Below are positions 1 through 7,100 of a DNA stretch of 12,616 nucleotides, one piece after another. This stretch comes from Amoebophrya sp. AT5.2 (Eukaryota > Sar > Dinophyceae > Syndiniales > Amoebophryaceae): NCBI GenBank assembly GCA_005223375.1, contig RXOD01005758.1, positions 1-12,616 of the forward strand, in the 5' to 3' direction. How positions within the stretch are numbered: position 1 is the stretch's first letter; every line of letters starts with the position of its first letter. The notes beneath the pieces were generated by a model that worked only from the letters and a program-made list of their open reading frames with translations, had not been told where the DNA came from and ran no database searches. The position numbers and the translations under genes are program-made.

Positions 1-23
1 TATCAAAAATACTCCGGAGGCAC
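1..23. repeat. Terminal redundancy, left copy (identical to 12594-12616)
   Basis: Bases 1-23 are identical to the last 23 bases of the window. The repeat lies inside the pol reading frame, not in an LTR, so it is not a retroviral R repeat. It is best read as the overlap of a circular sequence. Confidence 0.95.
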
Positions 24-583
24 TGCCGCCGTCGGCATCTGTCTTCATCTCCGCGCCTTCTTCTTCCGTTTCCCGCACTGCAGCAGTGGGTTCCTCTTCC
101 ACGAGCACGGCGGTGCCGTTGGTTTTTGGGCCTTCAGGGCGGCAGCGGGAGCAGGAGCAAGAACGGGGGCAGACCACGAGCCGCACGAGGCGGGGCCGTA
201 GTGGTTCCCGGTTGCCACGGGGGCGGGAGCTGTCCACACCTGCAGCAAAGGCAAAAACGGGCTGGGAGGACAGCAGTGCTGTGTGGATTTACCATCACCT
301 GCCGCTGTTCTGTTACTCGCTGTTCGTGCCGCCTGCAGTCGTCGATCCACACATTGGGGGCCCGCGGTGGGGGGATTTGGGGGTGCGACGCACCACTTTC
401 TTCCGTTTGGCAGGGGAGGCCGCCACAGCACCGCTGCGGCGTTACTCGGATTTGTGGAGGGCGACAGCTAAGGGGCAGGTGAATGCATCGGCGCATCCCT
501 ATGGCGATGGACGGGCAATGATCTTGGTGCGCACTGAGTTGCAGAAGCACTGGGATTCTGTTACTGACGATAGTGAAGAATAA
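2..583 (+). CDS. pol: pol C-terminal end (continues from 12616 across the circle junction)
   Basis: This frame has no stop from base 2 to the TAA at 581-583 and continues exactly the frame that runs off the right edge of the window, so it is the last ~193 codons of pol, not a separate gene. An ATG at 86 lies in this frame but need not be a start. The product is low-complexity and basic: a Q/E/R-rich stretch and an R/G/S-rich stretch (about 140-230), then a hydrophobic stretch at 278-343 (WIYHHLPLFCYSLFV), then a more ordered acidic end. No known domain was recognised. Other frames are also fairly open here because the segment is GC-rich, so the openness alone is weak evidence; the exact in-frame join is the stronger argument. 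Confidence 0.8.
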   Translation: MKNTPEALPPSASVFISAPSSSVSRTAAVGSSSTSTAVPLVFGPSGRQREQEQERGQTTSRTRRGRSGSRLPRGRELSTPAAKAKTGWEDSSAVWIYHHLPLFCYSLFVPPAVVDPHIGGPRWGDLGVRRTTFFRLAGEAATAPLRRYSDLWRATAKGQVNASAHPYGDGRAMILVRTELQKHWDSVTDDSEE

Positions 584-993
584 TTCTACGACTAATTTCC
601 GACCTATAACTATTTAGATTTTTGGCTACGGGCCCTACATTCAGCTGTAAAGAATTATTGTCAATTGCTTGAGCACGTATTGTTGTTAATTTCTTGTTTA
701 CGATCACAACTTAGCAGGAAATTTGAACAGAAATACTAAAAGTCAATCTCGATTTATCGGTCGGCTATGAGAATTTCTTCTCGTTGTTTTTCTGTGTAGG
801 CCACAGCGCGTTGCTGCGTAAACTTGCAACTTGCTGAGCCTGTCTGTAAACCGCTATCTCAGCCACAATCTGTCATATTTTTGGGCGTTCTACTTCTTTG
901 TTGATTGCAAACCGCAACCTACATTTTTAGCATAAGCGCCACACAGCTTGACATCTGTTTCTTTGTCATGAGAGTGTTTTCCTTTGGGGCGCG

Positions 994-1003
994 ATGCGCG
1001 CAT
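994..1003. other. 10-bp perfect palindrome ATGCGCGCAT, overlapping a CATGAGAG direct repeat
   Basis: ATGCGCGCAT is its own reverse complement. The octamer CATGAGAG occurs at 967-974 and again at 1001-1008, overlapping the palindrome. It could be a dimeric protein-binding site or part of an RNA fold in the LTR; no function can be assigned. Confidence 0.5.
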
Positions 1004-1063
1004 GAGAGCCTGTGTTTCGCGTTTTCGGCTGTCGTTTAGTTGTAGCCTGGATCGGCCTGAAAA

Positions 1064-1104
1064 CGGTCGGACAGGATAGCTTCATTGCACTGAAGGCCCG
1101 ACCG
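1064..1104 (+). other. Two-part RNA hairpin in the LTR/leader
   Basis: CGGTCGG (1064-1070) pairs perfectly with CCGACCG (1098-1104). Inside, CTTCA (1080-1084) pairs with TGAAG (1091-1095), leaving a six-base loop and an asymmetric internal loop. Structured hairpins here could belong to an R region, dimerisation or packaging signal. The pairing is seen in the sequence; the role is inferred. Confidence 0.5.
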
Positions 1105-1107
1105 CAG

Positions 1108-1131
1108 CATCAATTGATGATGTGAACATCA
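1108..1131. other. 12-bp palindrome CATCAATTGATG followed by a small overlapping hairpin
   Basis: CATCAATTGATG at 1108-1119 is a perfect palindrome directly after the 1064-1104 hairpin. It is followed by TGATG-TGAA-CATCA (1118-1131), a 5-bp stem with a TGAA tetraloop. The two pairings overlap and would compete. A self-complementary stretch in a retroelement leader is compatible with an RNA dimer-initiation site, but that is inference. Confidence 0.45.
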
Positions 1132-1625
1132 AATAATGCACTCATTTTCACCCAAACGAACAGCTTTTGACAACCGAAGTTTCATGTGCAAGTGAGAGAC
1201 AGCTACACACAACACCACAAAGAAAACAACGTGCGCAAACAAGCTACCGCTCGACCCGTGTCCATTGTACGCTCCTGCTGTGAGGAGTCCTGTTTGACGG
1301 TGCGGATCCTTCGTCTTGCGGATCTTCTTCATCGTCATCTATTTATCCTGAAGCCGTGCAGAATCGACCGTTTCTTATTGTGCTTTTGATATGGTGAGGC
1401 CCAGAGCACGGGAAACGAAGTAGCAGTTGCGGTGTTTTCCTACGCTGACCTCGAGCGAGACGGACGTCCTGAACGAGCCGTCGCCTTCTCCTCTTCGATC
1501 GCGCCTTGTGTGTTACCACACCGCGAACACGACGCCGGAGGAAGCGCCGTTGCTTACCGTCCACGAACACACGAAACACATTTTTCTGTATTCATCCATC
1601 TCCGCATTTTTGCTTCACGACCTGC

Positions 1626-1877
1626 ATGCATCTCCGTGCAGGCGACAAGGTCCTGTGGAGGAAGCCATATAACAGTTATTGGGCATTCCGCGATCCGAAC
1701 TACAACCGGCTGGTTCCTGCTGAAGTGATCTCCATTGAGGACGCAGCCGGGCGGATCTACGCGAACATAAAATTTTACTGCATTACACGGAAGAAAACAC
1801 TCTTCGTTGGCGTTCCGACTAAGTACCTGACGCTTCAGAACCTCGAGCCTGAAGCAGAGCCGGAGCCAGTTTCGTGA
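1626..1877 (+). CDS. Small SH3/Tudor-like protein encoded upstream of gag (83 aa)
   Basis: The first ATG in this frame is at 1626 and the TGA is at 1875-1877. The frame is open further upstream but has only non-ATG codons there. The protein looks real: residues about 5-70 alternate strands and turns as in a small beta-barrel, with AGDKVLWRKP near the start, LVPAEVISIED in the middle and FVGVPTKYLTLQ at the end, a pattern common in Tudor, chromo-barrel and integrase SH3-like domains. The tail is acidic (EPEAEPEP). The ATG context is poor (T at -3). Gag starts 49 bases downstream in another frame. It resembles the segment at 8188-8307 at the integrase tail (shared G-x2-V-x2-R-[KR]-P and V-x2-I). 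It may be a nucleic-acid or chromatin-binding accessory protein, or a translated upstream ORF that tunes gag. It could also be spliced to something not visible here. Confidence 0.55.
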   Translation: MHLRAGDKVLWRKPYNSYWAFRDPNYNRLVPAEVISIEDAAGRIYANIKFYCITRKKTLFVGVPTKYLTLQNLEPEAEPEPVS

Positions 1878-1926
1878 ATAAGTTTTTCATCACGCCTGTG
1901 ACAAGCGAAGTGCACGTCCGATCACC

Positions 1927-1947
1927 ATGGGAAACGCGTGCAGCAAG
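1927..1947 (+). other. Gag N-terminal myristoylation/palmitoylation signal
   Basis: The first seven codons read MGNACSK. Gly2 would be acylated after Met removal, Ser6 and Lys7 are the favoured downstream residues, and Cys5 could be palmitoylated. This predicts membrane attachment of Gag, as in retroviruses but not as usually described for Ty1/copia elements. Confidence 0.75.
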
Positions 1948-4146
1948 CGGTTCCAGCGAATGCTGGCAGGAGATGAGCAGTTTTATCGGGATCTGATCGC
2001 CAAGGAAGCGCAAGAGAAGTTCCTGGCGGACCAGAGAGCGGAAGAGGAGGCTAAGCTGCGCGAGGAGAAAGAAGCAGCAGAGGAGGCGCGCAAAGCCGAG
2101 GTGGAAAAGGCGGAAAAGCACAAAATCTCTGCGATCTGCAGAGAATTCGTGCTGGGAATGCTGGAGCGCAAAGAGCTATCGTCGCTGGAGCAGGTGGAAA
2201 ACGAGGTGAGCAAGCAGTTTTCGCCCATCAAGTCGAAGCTGAATGTGACCCGCAACGACCAGCTCACCTACATGAAGCAGTTTTGCGACCTGCAGCAAAA
2301 GGTGGAGGACGAGACGAACCTCACCCGTGCGCAGATTGCCAACCTGGAGTCGTGGGGGGTGAAAATCGCGAGCGTAGACGATTTGGAGAACTTGAAGGAG
2401 TTCTTCTTGTCGTGGCGCGCGGACCTGGGCAAGGAAATCTCGGACCTTCAGTCCACGCTCGACACCTTCAAAGCCGAGCTGGAGCAGGCCGTGGACTCCG
2501 CCGACGCAGACCACAAGGAAGTCAAAATGCTGATTGCAACCCTCGAATCGGAGATCCGCAGCACGAAGGAAACGTTGACCGCCGTGCATGCCCGCGTCGC
2601 CGATCTGGAGCTAGCAGCAGCGGACGACGCCAACTCAGTCTGCACGGAGGCGCACACAGATGGAGGTGCATCTTCGGCCACGGGTTTCTCCACGCGCGTA
2701 CAGCATGTGGCTGGTATGCATAACACCATGCCTGCGGGGTCGTCGGATGCCAGTAAAGGTGGAGCAGCAGCTGCAGACGGATCGAAGGGCGGGAAGAAGA
2801 ACCCGCTGGAGACCGTAGCAGAACCGCGACACTCGGATGACTCTGACAGCGACAGTGAAGAAAAGGTCACGGTGCCGTACACCACGGGAAAAATGGGAGT
2901 AAATGCGGTGGAGCTAGTGGATTGGAAGCAGCTTCGATCGGTGCAGAAAAAGCAGAAGGGGGATCTCAATGAGATCGATAAGATCAAAATGAGACGCCTC
3001 ACGACGCCGCCGCTCCGTTCGAAAATCCAGAGCTGGCGCCGCTGGAAAGAGTCGATGTACTACTGGATACACGATTTGAGGAGAGTGCGCGTTCCGTTTA
3101 GCGTGATGGGAGCACAAGTTCTCGAGCAGAGCTTCCAGGGGCACGAGGGGGAACACGCCGTAGCAGAACAGGCAAGCTCGATTCGCGACATCATTGAGAT
3201 GATGGAAGCAGTCGACCTGCGGTTCGCCACACCGACGCGAGGACTCCTGGAAAAGCTGGAGGAGTGGGTGCCATTAATCACCCGGGACGACGGGGTGTCG
3301 CCGCAGATGTTTTTGCATTTGCTGAGCATGGTCTACGAGGGAGAACGCCGTGTGGGAGCAGCGCCGCGAACCGAACATTCGAAGGTGACGCGTGCGTTGG
3401 CTGCATTGAGGATCCACAACGACAAGGACACGATTGTGCGATCGAAATTGAGCACGGACATCCACGCGATGCAATTCAGCGAAGTGGAGCACATCATCGA
3501 CGCTCTGAATATCACGGACACCACCCGCTACGACAGCAAGGGGCAAAAGCCGGAAAAGCACAAGGGGCCGAATTATCTGCAGGACTTGTTGAACCTGTTG
3601 GGGGACCGCCAGGGGCAAGACCCGTTGGGGGACCACAGCGCGCTGAACAACTTCTTTGCAGCAGGAACCGCAACATCCGGAACTGCGTTTGCGACCGCAG
3701 GAGGCCCAGCACCCGGTGGTCACAAGGGTGGGACGAGTCAGCCGGGAACCCCGCGAACCGGTGGACCCAGGAATCCGGGCGGAAGGAGCAAAACCGAACA
3801 GGAAAAGCACCAGGAGGACGTCAAGTTTTGGGAGGAGCACAACAAGGTCTCCGCCAGCGATAAGGAGAAACAGCTAGAGGAGCGGATGAAGGCCCTCAAA
3901 AGCGAGAATGCGACTCCGGACTATTGGTGCCCCCTGGGGGACTGGTGTCAAGCCATCCGTACGACCGGCTACTGCAAGTACATGCACAAGCCGAAAGAGT
4001 ATGGACGCGGACTGCGACGGTTTGAGCGCGATTTCCCGGAAAAGTATCGTGCCTGGCAGGAGAAAAAGAAAGCAGCGCAGCGTACCACCGACAAGAAAAA
4101 GCAGGAGGAAAAGAAAAAGGGCGGTGCCGCTTCGACTTCAACGTGA
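1927..4146 (+). CDS. gag: Gag structural polyprotein, predicted N-myristoylated, with CCCH zinc finger (739 aa)
   Basis: The start is well supported: the ATG sits in a strong context (CACCATGG), and the N-terminus MGNACSK fits the myristoylation consensus with Gly2, Ser6 and Lys7, plus Cys5 for possible palmitoylation. Residues ~15-60 form a highly charged E/A/K coiled coil, followed by further helical heptads to ~225. Residues ~230-310 are Ser/Gly/Asp-rich and probably disordered. Residues ~320-565 are mainly helical (SWRRWKESMYYWIHDLRRV and later helices) and are the best capsid candidate. A Gly/Pro/Thr linker (~575-630) leads to a C-x5-C-x8-C-x3-H finger (C668, C674, C683, H687) and a Lys-rich tail suited to RNA binding. 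No retroviral CX2CX4HX4C knuckle was found. The ORF ends in TGA in the same frame as pol. It is called gag from position and architecture; no long sequence match was recognised. Confidence 0.85.
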   Translation: MGNACSKRFQRMLAGDEQFYRDLIAKEAQEKFLADQRAEEEAKLREEKEAAEEARKAEVEKAEKHKISAICREFVLGMLERKELSSLEQVENEVSKQFSPIKSKLNVTRNDQLTYMKQFCDLQQKVEDETNLTRAQIANLESWGVKIASVDDLENLKEFFLSWRADLGKEISDLQSTLDTFKAELEQAVDSADADHKEVKMLIATLESEIRSTKETLTAVHARVADLELAAADDANSVCTEAHTDGGASSATGFSTRVQHVAGMHNTMPAGSSDASKGGAAAADGSKGGKKNPLETVAEPRHSDDSDSDSEEKVTVPYTTGKMGVNAVELVDWKQLRSVQKKQKGDLNEIDKIKMRRLTTPPLRSKIQSWRRWKESMYYWIHDLRRVRVPFSVMGAQVLEQSFQGHEGEHAVAEQASSIRDIIEMMEAVDLRFATPTRGLLEKLEEWVPLITRDDGVSPQMFLHLLSMVYEGERRVGAAPRTEHSKVTRALAALRIHNDKDTIVRSKLSTDIHAMQFSEVEHIIDALNITDTTRYDSKGQKPEKHKGPNYLQDLLNLLGDRQGQDPLGDHSALNNFFAAGTATSGTAFATAGGPAPGGHKGGTSQPGTPRTGGPRNPGGRSKTEQEKHQEDVKFWEEHNKVSASDKEKQLEERMKALKSENATPDYWCPLGDWCQAIRTTGYCKYMHKPKEYGRGLRRFERDFPEKYRAWQEKKKAAQRTTDKKKQEEKKKGGAASTST
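3928..3987 (+). other. CCCH zinc finger of Gag (nucleocapsid-like)
   Basis: Cys codons at 3928, 3946 and 3973 and a His codon at 3985 give C-x5-C-x8-C-x3-H. This fits the broad RNA-binding CCCH class and not the CCHC zinc knuckle of most Gags. It is followed by basic stretches, as expected for a nucleocapsid region. Confidence 0.65.
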
Positions 4147-4194
4147 GCAGCAGTTTTGGAGGTGAGAGCTGCCTTGAACGATAGCGAGGCAGCT
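4144..4194 (+). promoter_or_regulatory. Putative stop-codon readthrough element between gag and pol
   Basis: TGA at 4144-4146 ends gag, and the pol frame continues in phase. Twenty bases after it, 4167-4176 pairs with 4185-4194 in a 10-bp stem (eight Watson-Crick pairs AGCTGCCT/AGGCAGCT, one G-U, one G-C) around an 8-base loop. A stable RNA structure a short distance 3' of a leaky stop is the known arrangement for readthrough, as in gammaretroviral gag-pol, where it is a pseudoknot. The base after TGA is G, not the classic CTA, so leakiness is not guaranteed. Downstream initiation at ATG 4450 or 4507 is the alternative. Confidence 0.6.
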
Positions 4195-7100
4195 ATTCTA
4201 TGCACGGAGTGTGTTGATGTCACCGTGCAGGTGAAGATCGGAAGTGGAGCGGGAGGTAACTGTCCATCGCTTGGGCGAGACAATACTTCTCATTCAAATC
4301 CGGCAGCTCCTGTTTCTGCGGCAACTTCGTCCTCCGCGGCAAATTCCTTTTCAGGAGCTGTTACTCAGGAGCAAGAAGTCGGTGGGGGTGATACGGGTGA
4401 GTACTCCGTGTCGTTTCCTACGGGCAGCAACTCCGCACCAGACATTTCGATGAGGAAAAGTTCTTCTTCGCTGCAAGCACATCCGCCAGTAATTCCTCCG
4501 CCTCCTATGCCACTTCAGCAAAACAAGTGGTATCACGCGGATGAAGGCTGGCTGCGACTGGTGGAATTAGCAGAAGAAGAAGAATTCTATCAGTTTGAAT
4601 TCAAAGGCATGACGTTTCGGCGCAATTTTGGTGGTGAATGGGTGGAACAAAAAGATTTCGACGACCAGCAGCTGCAAGCGCAGCGTGCGAACGGGACAGC
4701 AGACATGGAAATTTCGTCCAGTTCATCAGGAGCTAGCAGTAGTGAGCAGGTACAGACAGGGCCGCCTCCTGCATTTCCGCCGCCGAACAACAAACGTGGG
4801 CGGGAAAGCGATGGTGACGACAACCAGCCTGTACGCAAGCCTCCAATTCGCGGTTCCGAGGACGGGTGGACAGAAGTGCGGCGCAGTCGCAATCCAGGTG
4901 ACATGTCCGGTTTGACTTCGCTATCGGGCGGAGGAGCGCCATCTTCTTCGTCGTCCATCGAAGTGGACCTGCTGCAGTCGCGAGATTCAGATTTGCGCCA
5001 CCTGAACAACAATAATCGTTTCTCTGCATTGAATGAAGAGTTCGACAGCGACCGGAACACGAGAAATTCTAAATCGTACATACAAGAACCCGAGCGTTCC
5101 GCCCGCAGCGTGAACGAGATGCAGGAGGTTTCAATGCGTGACGCCTCTCGGGATAGCAATCAGCAGTCCCGAGGTGCTGATTTATCAAACTCCGTTGCAT
5201 CTTCGTCATCTGTTCGAGCGCAGGCCGGGTCTTCATCATCATCTTCGAACAACGGAGGCGTGGCTCCTGTAATTCCTCTTTTTCTGCCAAGCAGCGACGA
5301 GCAGCGGTTGAAAGACCTCGACAACGACGCCGTCAACCGCGACCATGAGCAAGATCCGGATTGGTTGCGGCGAGTGGCGCGCGCCGAGCAGCAAAGACAC
5401 TCGTCGTTTATGTGGAGCAAAACCCGCGATTGGTACACCAAGGACCACGACGGTCGTTGGATACCAACGATTGTTTTCAACGCGAAGCAGCGGTTGCGGG
5501 CGAATATTGCTTCAGCAAGCTCCGGTCGGGGCAGTGGGGACGGCAACGAGCCACCTTCGTTGCCATCCGCGCAGCAGAAATCGCTGGGGAAGAAAGGGAG
5601 ATACGTGAAAGACATGTGGCAAGAGACCGACAAAGAATTGATTCGGGTTCACACTGCACCGCGGCTGAACGGTTTTGTGCCAATGGACGCAGGACTAGCA
5701 GACGCGACGGCTAAGGAGTGGCTCATGGACTATCGCGATACGCATGTTGTGCCGACCACTTCCACTGGGGAGCAGCCGGCGCCACCGCGGCGATTCTCTA
5801 CGTCCTGGAAGCATCCGGCCACGGCGAGCACAAGAGTACTCGGAAGCAGGACATGGACCGGATCTTCTGTGTTTAGAAAGCGCCTGGTGAAGCAGGGGGA
5901 GCGAATGCTGGGAACCATCATCCCAGCCACCGAGCCTCCGTTGGCGGAGCCGTCGAAAACCGGGAGTAAAAAGACTGTGACTGAAGTAGCCAAAGAAAAG
6001 GTTCTCAACTCCTCTGAAGCGGAGCGGTCAGCCGAACTGGTCAAGCGGGTTTCAGCGCAAACAAACTTCCACACACCTACGCAAGACAGACCTTCCGTAC
6101 ATGCTGACGTCGCGCGCCTGCAGAAAGAAGCGCGTGAACGAGAAACAAAGCAGTTGCAACGGGTGCTGCCGGTGAGTCTATCCGACGTGGAAACCTCGGC
6201 CAGCGACAGCGAAAGCAGCTCTCTGTGCACTAGTACTGAAGATGGTCCAGTGGCGTGGGCAAAGTACAGTGGCGAACTGGTGAGAAAGGCGGCGAGCATA
6301 CTGTTGACGGAGCGTGATCCCTCTTGCCCCACCAAGGGCAAAGTGGGGATTGACACGTGCAGTTCTCACAACCCGATGCCCCAGTCGGTGTACAACGAAG
6401 TTCGTACTTTGCATCCTGGTGGTGAGCGACGACTACCGCAGAAAATAAAGTTTGGTACAGCAGCCACGAATCGCGACGACGATAGCGCCCCAGCTGCAAC
6501 TTTCGAGATCCTGTTATACTTTCTGTTGAACGGGTCGCTGGAGATTTTCCAGCAGTACTTCCAGATTATTACCGGTGGGAGCATCGCGTCGTTCCCGACT
6601 TTGCTGGGCACGCCTTTTCTGGCGGGGTACCGCGGTGGGCTGTCATACGACGTGCTGCCCCCGGAGCTGCGACTGCGGAATGGATTGGTTTTTCAGTGCT
6701 GCGACCTACCAATCGCCATGGTAGAAATCGAATTTGTGTCAGCGGATTACGTGTTGGGGAGGAGGAGCCGGCTGTGTGTAGCCTCGGCTTTCTTCACGGC
6801 CGATGGACCTGGACAAGTTTTGGTTTCACTAGCGGCGAAAAGCGGTGAGGGAGGCCTCAAGAAAGCATGGCGACCAACCTGCAGGCAGACACCACCGGTG
6901 GCTTCCATTTTTATGGATAGCGGGGACATCGAGGTACAGGACTGGGATGCGGATTTAGATTTCGCTGAGTATCAAGCAGACCAAGTGTTGCGGGGAGGTT
7001 CTAGTTCCGAGGAGGAGCACGGGAGCACACGGGCGGTGAGCTGGGGTGACGGTGGAAGTGGGAGCCAGCAGTCGAGGGAGAGCAGAATATCTGCTGGCGA

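Larger units (their letters stand above)
584..1625 (+). repeat. Non-coding region containing the putative LTR and 5' leader (boundaries unresolved)
   Basis: About 1040 bases between the end of pol and the first credible ORF have no protein-like reading frame. In a circular one-LTR form this is where the single LTR, primer-binding site and start of the leader must lie. The first part (584-960) is AT-rich, unlike the flanking coding DNA. Palindromes and hairpins cluster at 994-1131. No convincing polypurine tract of 10 or more bases follows the pol stop, and no match to the common initiator-tRNA-type binding site (TGGTATCAGAG) was found. The LTR ends (TG...CA) cannot be set from one copy. A promoter and polyadenylation site are expected here but are not recognisable. 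Confidence 0.55.
4147..5607 (+). other. Pol N-terminal leader, serine-rich and largely disordered
   Basis: About 487 codons precede the first ordered module. They are rich in Ser, Gly, Asn, Asp and Pro with poly-Ser runs (around 4705-4740, 4928-4950, 5229-5247) and a proline patch near 4495-4510. Only the two WLR modules look folded. Such a long spacer between Gag and protease is unusual; it could keep the enzymes away from the Gag shell or bind host factors. Confidence 0.6.

Noticed and set aside
1..23. Terminal 23-bp repeat as an R region or target-site duplication
   Set aside because: It lies inside the pol coding frame, far from the LTR region, and is too long for a target-site duplication.
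134..550. Long ORFs on the minus strand and in another plus frame (126-482) in the same segment
   Set aside because: They are shadows in stop-poor, GC-rich DNA; the products are compositionally odd and have no domain pattern.
86..583. Stand-alone 165-aa gene starting at ATG 86
   Set aside because: The frame is open upstream to base 2 and joins the pol frame exactly through the terminal repeat, so it is the end of pol.
623..631. TGGCTACGG, matching part of the reverse complement of the dinoflagellate spliced leader
   Set aside because: Only nine bases match, in the antisense direction, and the flanks diverge at once; chance is sufficient.
1392..1406. TGGTGAGGCCCAGAG as a tRNA primer-binding site
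   Set aside because: It begins with TGG, but no CA-ending LTR edge precedes it, and the implied tRNA 3' end lacks the conserved T-arm Cys-61 position (C61).
3274..3840. 188-aa minus-strand ORF opposite gag
   Set aside because: It mirrors gag codon structure and has no start context or domain; gag on the plus strand explains the openness.
4144..4146. TGA read as a reassigned sense codon throughout
   Set aside because: No other in-frame TGA is used in gag or pol, and Trp is always TGG, so a variant code is not supported.
6916..6924. DSG triplet as the protease active site
   Set aside because: It lies after the LLGTPFL block that ends the retropepsin fold, in an acidic context; DTC at 6352 has the correct spacing to that block.
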